From Streptomyces sp. Z26 (GTDB taxonomy: Bacteria; Actinomycetota; Actinomycetes; Streptomycetales; Streptomycetaceae): 64,000 bases of DNA. Position 1 is the first letter of the stretch, and the number at the start of each line of letters is the position of its first letter. A model generated the notes under the pieces. The model was given only the letters and a program-made list of their open reading frames with translations. It did not search any database and was not told the DNA's origin. Location of the stretch: NCBI RefSeq assembly GCF_003665095.1, contig NZ_RCHV01000002.1, positions 3,594,001-3,658,000 on the forward strand, in the 5' to 3' direction. Made by a program: the position numbers and the translations under genes. Positions 57,831 through 63,656 of this stretch are shown one piece after another.

Positions 57831-58699
57831 TCCCCGGCCTTCTCGGCGCGGGCGCTGGCGAGCAGCGCCTTCACCTCTTCGGCGGGGGCCTGGGCGGTGT
57901 CGAGGACGACATGTACGCCGCCGTCGCCGCGCTCGACGATGCGCATGGGCTCGCCCTCGGGCAGCGGGGCCACGGCGAGGGTGCCGCCCGTGGAGATGAT
58001 GAGCTTCTTCGGGGGCTTCTCGTGCCAGGCGAGTTCGGCTCGCAGCAGGGGGTCGACGGCGTCCACGGTCGTCTGCCGGGGGTCGTACTTGGCGTGGAAC
58101 GTGTCGTCGCGCCCGCTCAGGACGGCGAGGATGCCGGTGTCGTGCTGCTGCTCGTCGAGGTAGATGTGCGTGGTGCGGGCCATCTCGTCGACTCGCCTGG
58201 CGACGTCGAACAGCTTCTCGCGCTGCTCGGGGTCGGTGAGGGTGTCGGCGTACGCCCGGACGTCTGCGGCGGCGGCCCGCTGGTGGCCGATCCTGGTCGC
58301 GATCTCCAGCGTTTCGAGCCGGTCGGCCATGGCGCTCATCCGGACGAGGTGGGCGCGGATCTTGGTGATTTCGGCGCGGAGTCCGGAGGAGTTGAGGTCG
58401 GCCCATTCGCCGTCGCCCTCGAATCCGGCGCGGGGGCCGTCGCCGAAGTCGATGAGGTAGACGCCGAGGTAGCTCCTGGAGCGGCGCCCGGTGGGCGCGA
58501 CGGAGATGGTCTCCGTCTGGTGGTCTCCGTGGTCTCCGGTCTCGATGCAGCCGGGGAAGGAGGCGCAGGCGGCGGAGGTGTTCGCGTCGCCCGCGTGCTC
58601 CCCAGCCCGGGAGCCTCGGCCGTGCGACTCGGTCGTGCCGTCGTGTTCGGTGTGGAGGACCTGGGGCCCCTCGTTGAGTGTGGCGATAACCTTGGACAT
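57827..58699 (-). CDS. Early-operon protein of unknown function (290 aa)
   Basis: ATG 58699. Acidic, hydrophilic N-terminus (about 1-70), a helical middle (LRAEITKIRAHLVRMSAMAD, RQTTVDAVDPLLRAEL) and an alpha/beta C-terminus (KLIISTGGTLAVAPLPEGEP, GGVHVVLDTAQAPAEEV). It is the second gene of the leftward early operon, between the Cro-like regulator and the replication genes. No family recognised. Confidence 0.6.
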   Translation of the reverse strand: MSKVIATLNEGPQVLHTEHDGTTESHGRGSRAGEHAGDANTSAACASFPGCIETGDHGDHQTETISVAPTGRRSRSYLGVYLIDFGDGPRAGFEGDGEWADLNSSGLRAEITKIRAHLVRMSAMADRLETLEIATRIGHQRAAAADVRAYADTLTDPEQREKLFDVARRVDEMARTTHIYLDEQQHDTGILAVLSGRDDTFHAKYDPRQTTVDAVDPLLRAELAWHEKPPKKLIISTGGTLAVAPLPEGEPMRIVERGDGGVHVVLDTAQAPAEEVKALLASARAEKAGE

Positions 58700-58714
58700 G
58701 AGCCTTCTCGCCTT

Positions 58715-59053
58715 CTACTGAACCGTGGTGGACGTGCTGTTGTGCTCGCGTGACGTCGTCGGGGTGGCCGCCCCGACGACGTCCTTCTTGTTCTCCGGCC
58801 CGTTGCCGACCGGACGCTTCCTGTGCTGGCTCTGCCGCGTGCGCAGGATCTCGACCAGCTCCTCGACCGTCACCTCGTAGGCGTCGGCGAGCGCGAGGAG
58901 GGTTTCGGTGGCGGGACTCGCTACGCCGCGGCGCAGACGCGAGAGCGTCGACTGCGCGACGCCTGTGCGCTTGGCGATGGCGTAGCTCGTGTGGTCGCCC
59001 TTCGCGGCTGCCACTTCGGCGAGCCGCGTACTGGACAGGCGGTAATCGAGCAT
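58715..59053 (-). CDS. XRE-family Cro-like regulator
   Basis: 112 residues, ATG 59053 with GGGGAG 7 nt upstream. XRE helix-turn-helix HTSYAIAKRTGVAQSTLSRL then ASPATETLLALADAYEVTVE (residues about 18-65). The C-terminal ~45 residues are polar and probably disordered. First gene of the lytic operon, opposite the longer repressor at 59249: the usual Cro position. Likely binds the operators at 59092-59139. Confidence 0.85.
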   Translation of the reverse strand: MLDYRLSSTRLAEVAAAKGDHTSYAIAKRTGVAQSTLSRLRRGVASPATETLLALADAYEVTVEELVEILRTRQSQHRKRPVGNGPENKKDVVGAATPTTSREHNSTSTTVQ

Positions 59054-59091
59054 GGGCGTACTCCCCGTGTTGACTCGCACGCTATTGCGTA

Positions 59092-59139
59092 CGTGCTAAC
59101 AAGCACGCTACGCACACTAGGTGCGTGCTGGCAAGCACG
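59092..59139. repeat. Two 16-bp operators of the lysogeny switch
   Basis: CGTGCTAACAAGCACG (59092-59107) and CGTGCTGGCAAGCACG (59124-59139) are inverted repeats with 6-bp arms, spaced exactly 32 bp (three turns). A weaker half-site CGTGTTAGCAGGG lies at 59168-59180. They overlap the predicted leftward promoter, so they would repress the lytic operon. Confidence 0.75.
59105..59133 (-). promoter_or_regulatory. Predicted early leftward promoter
   Basis: On the minus strand TTGCCA (59133-59128) and TAGCGT (59110-59105) are separated by 17 bp, suiting a housekeeping promoter that would drive the Cro-like and all early genes. Both elements lie inside the operator repeats. Confidence 0.5.
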
Positions 59140-59214
59140 TTAGGGGATGACCGAATGTCGTGCACGGCGTGTTAGCAGGGCTTTCTTTGTGTTACCGCTG
59201 GTCAGTGTGCGTCT

Positions 59215-59242
59215 TTGCAAGCATGCAAGTACTTGCTAGCGT
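59215..59242 (+). promoter_or_regulatory. Leaderless repressor promoter with palindromic operators
   Basis: TTGCAA (59215-59220), a 16-bp spacer and TAGCGT (59237-59242) form a promoter whose start would fall at the ATG 59249. The spacer holds TTGCA-AGCA-TGCAA and the perfect palindrome GCAAGTACTTGC (59225-59236). The CAAGCA core is shared with the operators at 59092-59139, suggesting autoregulation. Confidence 0.6.
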
Positions 59243-59248
59243 GGACGT

Positions 59249-59689
59249 ATGAGCCCACGCCACAGCCCCCCCACGTCCAGAGCCGAAGCGTTCGGAGCGT
59301 TCGTCTCCGCCGCGGCCCGCGACGCTGGATACGACATCGACAGCCCCCGCGGCGGCGGGAAGAAAGCCCTCGCGGAAGCGGCTGGCATGTCCCATGCGAG
59401 CGTGAGTCGCATGCTCGCGGGCATCAGCCTGCCCGACCCCGTGTTCTTCGAAGCCTTGGCGCGCGCCCTCAACGTGTCACTCGGTGAACTCCTGGTTCGG
59501 TCCGGGCTCGTATCCGAGGGGGCCAGCATCACCACCAACCCGGCTACGGGCGATATGACCGCCGAGGTTGCTGCGCGCGCCCTGGGGCTCCGTGATCCTC
59601 GCAGCATTTCCATGTTCCAAGCCATGGTTGAAAACCTGCGGGATCAAGAAGAGCAGTTCACCGACGAGCCGAGGAGGCGAAGCGCGTGA
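59249..59689 (+). CDS. XRE-family prophage repressor (CI-like)
   Basis: 146 residues, ATG 59249, leaderless. Helix-turn-helix GGGKKALAEAAGMSHASVSR then MLAGISLPDPVFFEALARAL. The C-terminal half (VSEGASITTNPATGDMTAEV) has no LexA-like protease dyad that I can see, so control of induction may not be RecA-dependent. It faces the Cro-like gene across shared operators and is the lead gene of the only lysogeny-type transcript. It is followed by a membrane moron. Confidence 0.82.
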   Translation: MSPRHSPPTSRAEAFGAFVSAAARDAGYDIDSPRGGGKKALAEAAGMSHASVSRMLAGISLPDPVFFEALARALNVSLGELLVRSGLVSEGASITTNPATGDMTAEVAARALGLRDPRSISMFQAMVENLRDQEEQFTDEPRRRSA

Positions 59690-60210
59690 AGTATCACGAG
59701 GGATGTGACGGGTGCGAGAGCCGACGTGACATCAAGGAATTCATTAAGTCGGAAGTTGAGAACGGGAATTTCTCGAAGTGGGCCCATCGGACATACAGGG
59801 TAACGCAGGTCTACGGTTACACGATTTCTGTGGCTATGGTGATTTCCGGGTGCCTCAGCGCCTGGACCAGGTATGACGTCTTGCGGGCGCTCGCGGGCAG
59901 CAGTGGGAGCGATAAGTACTATGCGATCATGGTTGGACTGATCATGTTCTGGTTGGTCCGGCTCGTTGGTGAGCGAGTTACGGCGTCCTTTGTGATCAGG
60001 CGTGAGCGTGCCTTGCTTCGGGAAGAACGAAGGCTGTTCGCGGAGGAGCGGAAGGAATTGGTTAAGGAATGGGAGGAGAACGTCATCAAGGCATACCAAA
60101 TTGCTTGGGACGGCTTGAGAAGGGAACGGAATGTCGACCCTGCGAACCCGCCCCGACTGCGAGTCGTCCGGCAACTGAACGACGATGACGGCGATACACG
60201 GGCCGGATAG
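59686..60210 (+). CDS. AT-rich membrane protein co-transcribed with the repressor (moron)
   Basis: 174 residues. GTG 59686 overlaps the repressor stop by 4 bp, so the protein is made with the repressor in lysogens. An N-terminal CDGC motif, two membrane helices (about 41-60 and 79-96) and a charged C-terminal coiled coil (RALLREERRLFAEERKELVK). GC is clearly lower than surrounding genes and codons rare in Streptomyces are common, so it was acquired separately. Superinfection exclusion or other lysogen defence is the best guess from position and topology; no known family is recognised. Confidence 0.72.
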   Translation: MKYHEGCDGCESRRDIKEFIKSEVENGNFSKWAHRTYRVTQVYGYTISVAMVISGCLSAWTRYDVLRALAGSSGSDKYYAIMVGLIMFWLVRLVGERVTASFVIRRERALLREERRLFAEERKELVKEWEENVIKAYQIAWDGLRRERNVDPANPPRLRVVRQLNDDDGDTRAG

Positions 60211-60234
60211 CTTGAGTGACAGCGTCCCGCCTGG

Positions 60235-61743
60235 CTACCGTCGCCCCCGCTTCCAGTCGAAGTCGACGGAGTCGAGGTCGGTGTACGCGCCGCCGGGCAT
60301 GCGCCCCGGGCGTCCCTTCCGCACGGTGACGGTGACGAGCGCGGCCAGGATCTCGCGCTGCTCCTCCAGCCCCAGGCCCTTCCACGCGGCACGCGGGTCG
60401 GGTGTGCCCACGACGACGGCCAGAGGGTCGCGGACCGCGGCGTCGGCGAGCTGGCGCCGTACGCCGTCCAACTGCCGCTTCGCGACTTCGCTTCCCGACG
60501 CGAGCTGCGCCGCGTCGATCTGACCGGCGCCGAACAGGCCGGACAGGTCCCCCAGGCGCTGCTGGATCTGCCCCGCCTCCGCCTGGAGGGCGGCGACGTC
60601 CACGTTCTCGGCCGCGGGCAGCAGCAGCTCGGCGGCATCGGGGCGGGACATGCGCTCCAGGATCACGTCCGTCACGTGCTCGTCGAGCTTGTCGGCCCGC
60701 CGGGAGACGTGCCCCAGGCGGCACCGGTACGACGGCCGTGAGGCGCCCCCGGACATTGAGCACACCATCGGGCCGGGGCAGCCGCAGCCGGGCACCCCGC
60801 AGCGGTACAGCAGCGACCCGAGCCAGCGCACCTGCCCGCCCGGTGTCGTACGCCGCCCCGGGTCGGTGAGCAGCGCGACGACGGCACGCCACTTCTCCTC
60901 GGGCACGATCGCCTGCCAGTTGCCGGCCCCGATCTCCTCGCCGCGGTAGACGGCGATCCCCGCGTTCCTCGGCCGCAGCAGTACGTCCCGCCACGACTGG
61001 TGCGTCCACGCGTTCCCGGCCGTCGTCAGCACGCCCTTGTCGTTGAGGTGCTTCACGCGGGAGCGCAGCGACGCCCCGCCGAGCAGCGCGTCGACCGAGT
61101 CGAGGACGCACCGGGCCTCGTCGGGCACGGCCTGGTCCATGTCGAGGACGGGCGCTTCGGTCTCGGCCCCGGTCTCGGCGTCCTTGACGGTGCGCGTCTC
61201 GCCCGTGGGCATGCCCCAGCCGAACGGCCGGAGGCCACCCGACCACTTCCCGGCCTTGGCCGCCTGGAGCCGGGCGCGGGCGACGCGCTCGGCCTTGTGC
61301 TCGGACTCGTGCCGGGCGACGGCCCCGAGGATGCGCGCGGTCATCCGCCCCGAGGGCGTCGACAGGTCGATGATCCCGGCCTGGCACGTGTGGGTGGACA
61401 CCCCGCGCCGGTCGGAGATGTCGATGTACTCCTCCAACTCGGTGGGGGAGCGGTGGAGCCGGTCGGTGTGCCACGCGATGACGACGGTGGCGCGCCCGGC
61501 GTCGAGGTCGGCGAGCAGCTGCCGGTACCCCTTGCGGGGCTTCCCGGAGTAGGCGGACAGGTCGTTGTCGACGTAGGTGTCGACGATCTCCCAGCCGTTG
61601 CGCTCGGCGAGGGCCTGGCAGTCCTCGCGCTGGCGGTCGACGCCGAGGTGCGCGCCGGTCCGGTCCTGGCTGATGCGGACGTAGACGAGGGCGCGGAGCG
61701 GGGCTCCGGCGTCGCTTCGGGTGGGCGTCATGCCGTCCAGCAT
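60235..61743 (-). CDS. int: Large serine integrase
   Basis: 502 residues from ATG 61743 (ATG 61731 is also possible). N-terminal resolvase domain with catalytic Ser25 in YVRISQDRTG, then VIAWHTDRLHRSPTELEEY and RGVSTHTCQAGIIDLSTPSG. The Recombinase domain (KWSGGLRPFGWGM, ASLRSRVKHLNDKGV) and zinc ribbon with CGVPGCGCPG...YRCRLGHVSR follow, then a coiled coil. It catalyses attP x attB integration, here between AA dinucleotides in the tadA P-loop. Reading away from attR, as in phiC31-type phages. A separate directionality factor would be needed for excision; none is recognised with confidence. Confidence 0.95.
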   Translation of the reverse strand: MLDGMTPTRSDAGAPLRALVYVRISQDRTGAHLGVDRQREDCQALAERNGWEIVDTYVDNDLSAYSGKPRKGYRQLLADLDAGRATVVIAWHTDRLHRSPTELEEYIDISDRRGVSTHTCQAGIIDLSTPSGRMTARILGAVARHESEHKAERVARARLQAAKAGKWSGGLRPFGWGMPTGETRTVKDAETGAETEAPVLDMDQAVPDEARCVLDSVDALLGGASLRSRVKHLNDKGVLTTAGNAWTHQSWRDVLLRPRNAGIAVYRGEEIGAGNWQAIVPEEKWRAVVALLTDPGRRTTPGGQVRWLGSLLYRCGVPGCGCPGPMVCSMSGGASRPSYRCRLGHVSRRADKLDEHVTDVILERMSRPDAAELLLPAAENVDVAALQAEAGQIQQRLGDLSGLFGAGQIDAAQLASGSEVAKRQLDGVRRQLADAAVRDPLAVVVGTPDPRAAWKGLGLEEQREILAALVTVTVRKGRPGRMPGGAYTDLDSVDFDWKRGRR

Positions 61744-61747
61744 CGCA

Positions 61748-61756
61748 CTAGAGGTG
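61748..61756. other. attP arm motif at the right end
   Basis: CTAGAGGTG pairs as an inverted repeat with CACCCCTAG at 17404-17412 (8 of 9 bases), each 20 bp from the AA. Symmetric zinc-domain sites at this distance are a hallmark of large serine integrase attP sites. Confidence 0.7.
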
Positions 61757-61757
61757 C

Positions 61758-61766
61758 TGTGGATAA
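61758..61766 (-). promoter_or_regulatory. DnaA-box nonamer inside the right attP arm
   Basis: TGTGGATAA is the reverse complement of TTATCCACA, 9 bp from the AA crossover. It may be chance in arm sequence of fixed spacing, or a true DnaA site. Confidence 0.3.
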
Positions 61767-61771
61767 AGTCT

Positions 61772-61777
61772 CGGGAA
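61772..61777 (+). other. attR core of the prophage
   Basis: CGGGAA, matching CGGCAA at 17379-17384. From AA (61776-61777) onward the sequence is tadA again (AAG ACG ACG CTG CTG = KTTLL). Confidence 0.8.
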
Positions 61778-62060
61778 GACGACGCTGCTGAGCAGCCTGC
61801 TGGGGCTCGTCGGCCCGCGCGAACGGATCGTGCTGGCCGAGGACTCGGCGGAGCTGCGTCCCGACCACCCCCACGTCGTACGGCTGGAGTCGCGCGTCGC
61901 CAACCAGGAGGGCATCGGGCACGTCAGCCTGCGCGACCTCGTACGCCAGGCGCTCCGCATGCGACCCGACCGGCTGGTGGTCGGAGAGGTGCGGGGCAGC
62001 GAGGTGACCGACCTGCTCAGCGCCTTGAACACGGGCCACGCGGGCGGGTGCCTGCCCTAA
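61776..62060 (+). pseudogene. tadA: TadA/CpaF ATPase, middle fragment between two insertions
   Basis: It begins KTTLLSSLLGLVGPRERIVL and continues with the Asp box (LAEDSAELRP), His-box region (VANQEGIGHVSLRDLVRQAL) and Walker B region (RMRPDRLVVGEVRGSEVTDL) to NTGHAGGC. Host similarity ends at about 62051; the second element adds CTGCCC and a TAA at 62058-62060. The remaining C-terminus (normally GTVHANS...) must lie beyond the window. It carries no start codon of its own, so it is not expressed as a useful protein. Confidence 0.92.
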
Positions 62061-62089
62061 GCGTACACGCATGAGTGCAGGTCAGGGGC

Positions 62090-62239
62090 CTACTCGGGGC
62101 CCTTAACTCTCGCGCGCATCCTGACCAGCAAGTTCCCCCAGTCCGCGCGCTGTTGGCTGGTCGCTCGGTCGTCCTTGTCGGCAAGGCTGGTGCGCTTGCC
62201 GTTGCCCTTCGGCGGACGCTTGCGCCCGGGTTTGCTCAT
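62090..62239 (-). CDS. Small basic protein (49 aa) of the second element
   Basis: ATG 62239; reads MSKPGRKRPPKGNGKRTSLA and continues to VKGPE. Very basic N-terminus, probably nucleic-acid binding. It is 1 nt from the next gene. Function unknown. Confidence 0.45.
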   Translation of the reverse strand: MSKPGRKRPPKGNGKRTSLADKDDRATSQQRADWGNLLVRMRARVKGPE

Positions 62240-62343
62240 CACAGTCTTCCTGTCAGCGCGGCAGCGACGATGAAGCCGCACAGTGCCGCTGAGATCGCTA
62301 CGAATGTCGGCCACGCGATACGGCCCACAAGGCGTTTCACCAT
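62239..62343 (-). CDS. 34-residue membrane peptide
   Basis: ATG 62343; reads MVKRLVGRIAWPTFVAISAA then LCGFIVAAALTGRL: a basic start and one hydrophobic helix. It overlaps the zinc-finger gene by 7 bp. Function unknown. Confidence 0.5.
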   Translation of the reverse strand: MVKRLVGRIAWPTFVAISAALCGFIVAAALTGRL

Positions 62344-62516
62344 CGGATCGGCTCCCTCTTCCCGCCCGCGCACAGGGGGCACGGCACCTTGAACGTGTTG
62401 CGGCACGTGCGGCAGCCGAAGAACCCACAGCAGTCGGGACACCAGATCTCCCGCCATTCGGCGCAGCACCCGCAGTACGAGCGCACAGGCGCAGGCGCTT
62501 CCGGTGCGACTGTCAC
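62337..62516 (-). CDS. 59-residue multi-CxxC zinc protein
   Basis: GTG 62516; its stop lies inside the next gene's start. It has CGCC, CPDCC, CRTC and CPLC units (ten Cys in 59 residues), enough for two zinc ions in a treble-clef or ribbon arrangement. A short gene, but the Cys pattern is far from random. Confidence 0.55.
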   Translation of the reverse strand: MTVAPEAPAPVRSYCGCCAEWREIWCPDCCGFFGCRTCRNTFKVPCPLCAGGKREPIRW

Positions 62517-62719
62517 TAGTGCCCCTCCGGGTGTCTGCGGATGAATACGTTGCAGTCGCTGACAGTCGTCCCGTCTCCGCTGGCACGCGCCCAGCTACGC
62601 ACCTTCGCTAGCTCAGCGCATCCGGCACAGCCTTCAACCGGCGCGGGCTCCAACTGGCCGAGTCGCAAGGGAAGTTCACCCGGAGCGCTCGGGTAGGTGT
62701 TCGGCTCACTCACGTCCAA
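62516..62719 (-). CDS. Small protein (67 aa) of the second element
   Basis: ATG 62719. It contains CAGCAELAKVRSWARASGDG, then SDCNVFIRRHPEGH, a possible zinc-binding pattern seen in small ICE/prophage proteins. It shares one base with the start of the zinc-finger gene. Confidence 0.5.
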   Translation of the reverse strand: MDVSEPNTYPSAPGELPLRLGQLEPAPVEGCAGCAELAKVRSWARASGDGTTVSDCNVFIRRHPEGH

Positions 62720-62789
62720 CCCCCTGGTTCGCTTCTGCCTGATGAGCAGTCAACGACCAGCCACGCGGGGCGCTCCACTGGCTTGCAGC

Positions 62790-62860
62790 GACTTGCACGC
62801 TGATTTTCCGCAGGCGGTCTTGACCGTACGCGTGAACGAGAGACGATGAGTGTGCAAGTC
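62790..62860. promoter_or_regulatory. Promoter region flanked by inverted nonamers
   Basis: GACTTGCAC (62790-62798) and GTGCAAGTC (62852-62860) are inverted copies about 53 bp apart, bracketing TTGACC (62820-62825) and GACGAT 16 bp further, a good promoter for the plus-strand operon. The repeats may bind the XRE protein of that operon. Confidence 0.45.
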
Positions 62861-62890
62861 AGAGCAAGAGACCAGACAGGAGCGGGTGAC

Positions 62891-63145
62891 ATGTCGCTAC
62901 GGTTCGTTGGAATCGACCCGAACACGGATGACGAGCACTGCCCGACAGTGTGGGTAGACGACGAAGCCGGGGAGTTGGTCATTCAAGGATGGAAGGTGTC
63001 CGCTGAGCTGAAAGCGGCATGCGAGTCCAACACCCCCGCGAAGGGCGGAGTGCCGGACTATGAAGAAATCGTCAGGATTCCGGCCCGCATGGTGCCGATG
63101 ATCAAGGAAGCGTGCGACACCGTTGAGCATTCCGCCGTTCAGTGA
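62891..63145 (+). CDS. Small acidic protein upstream of DUF6879 (84 aa)
   Basis: ATG 62891 with AGGAGC 7 nt upstream; the longer in-frame start at 62846 has a weaker site and lies inside the inverted-repeat region. It reads MSLRFVGIDPNTDDEHCPTV..., acidic and beta/alpha. It commonly precedes DUF6879 genes in Streptomyces elements (from memory). Function unknown. Confidence 0.6.
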   Translation: MSLRFVGIDPNTDDEHCPTVWVDDEAGELVIQGWKVSAELKAACESNTPAKGGVPDYEEIVRIPARMVPMIKEACDTVEHSAVQ

Positions 63146-63632
63146 ACTTCTGGGGAAATGCCGTAGCTCGGCCGTGCATCTGGAAATGCGCGACGACTAC
63201 GGCACCAACCCGAGACTAGAAGCCTGGCAGCGTGGCGAACTCGTGAACTGGGAAGACCACGCGGCGTGGTGGCGCCCGTTTCACGACAACATCGCAAGCG
63301 CCGTGTCCCGGGGTGTAGTTGTTCGGCGTGCCCGTGTCGTCTCAGAACCAGTGAGCGAATACATCCGCTGGGAACACTACGTGACACGGGCGAACCAGAT
63401 TGCGGGTGAAGAAGTCCGCTGGCTCCCACGACGCCAGACAACGGACGTGCCCATGCCCGGCAATGACTTCTGGCTCTTCGACGGGACGCTACTTCGGGTG
63501 CACCACTTCGCGGGTGACGGGAGTCTAGTCAAGGACGAGCTGACGGACGACGCAAAGGCGTTGAAACTGTGCGCGTCCGCGTTCGAAGAAATCTGGAAGC
63601 GTGCAACTCCTCACGACCGATACTCCGTCTGA
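63123..63632 (+). CDS. DUF6879 family protein
   Basis: 169 residues, TTG 63123, overlapping the previous gene by 23 bp. The family pattern is clear: FSELLGKCRSSAVHLEMRDD, AWWRPFHDNIASAVSRGVVV, VSEPVSEYIRWEHYVT, DVPMPGNDFWLFDGTLLRVH. DUF6879 genes are usually found next to XRE/DUF5753 regulators in actinomycete chromosomes and integrated elements, perhaps as a paired module. No catalytic motif is evident. Confidence 0.8.
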   Translation: MSIPPFSELLGKCRSSAVHLEMRDDYGTNPRLEAWQRGELVNWEDHAAWWRPFHDNIASAVSRGVVVRRARVVSEPVSEYIRWEHYVTRANQIAGEEVRWLPRRQTTDVPMPGNDFWLFDGTLLRVHHFAGDGSLVKDELTDDAKALKLCASAFEEIWKRATPHDRYSV

Positions 63633-63656
63633 CAGCAAGAACCGGGTAGCCAACTC

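Larger units (their letters stand above)
17383..61777. mobile_element. Siphovirus prophage integrated in tadA
   Basis: About 44.4 kb bounded by the recombined tadA P-loop. It encodes a large serine integrase next to attR, a repressor pair, primase and DUF3987 replication proteins, HNH-TerS-TerL packaging, a capsid and long non-contractile tail set with tape measure, and endolysin-holin. Almost all genes are transcribed leftward from a promoter near 59.1 kb. Exceptions are the repressor and moron (right) and an XRE-TPR regulator (left). The tape measure gene is disrupted by an IS982-family element, so the prophage is probably defective for virion production. GC content and the CGTACG bias match the host, suggesting long association with Streptomyces. 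Confidence 0.95.
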
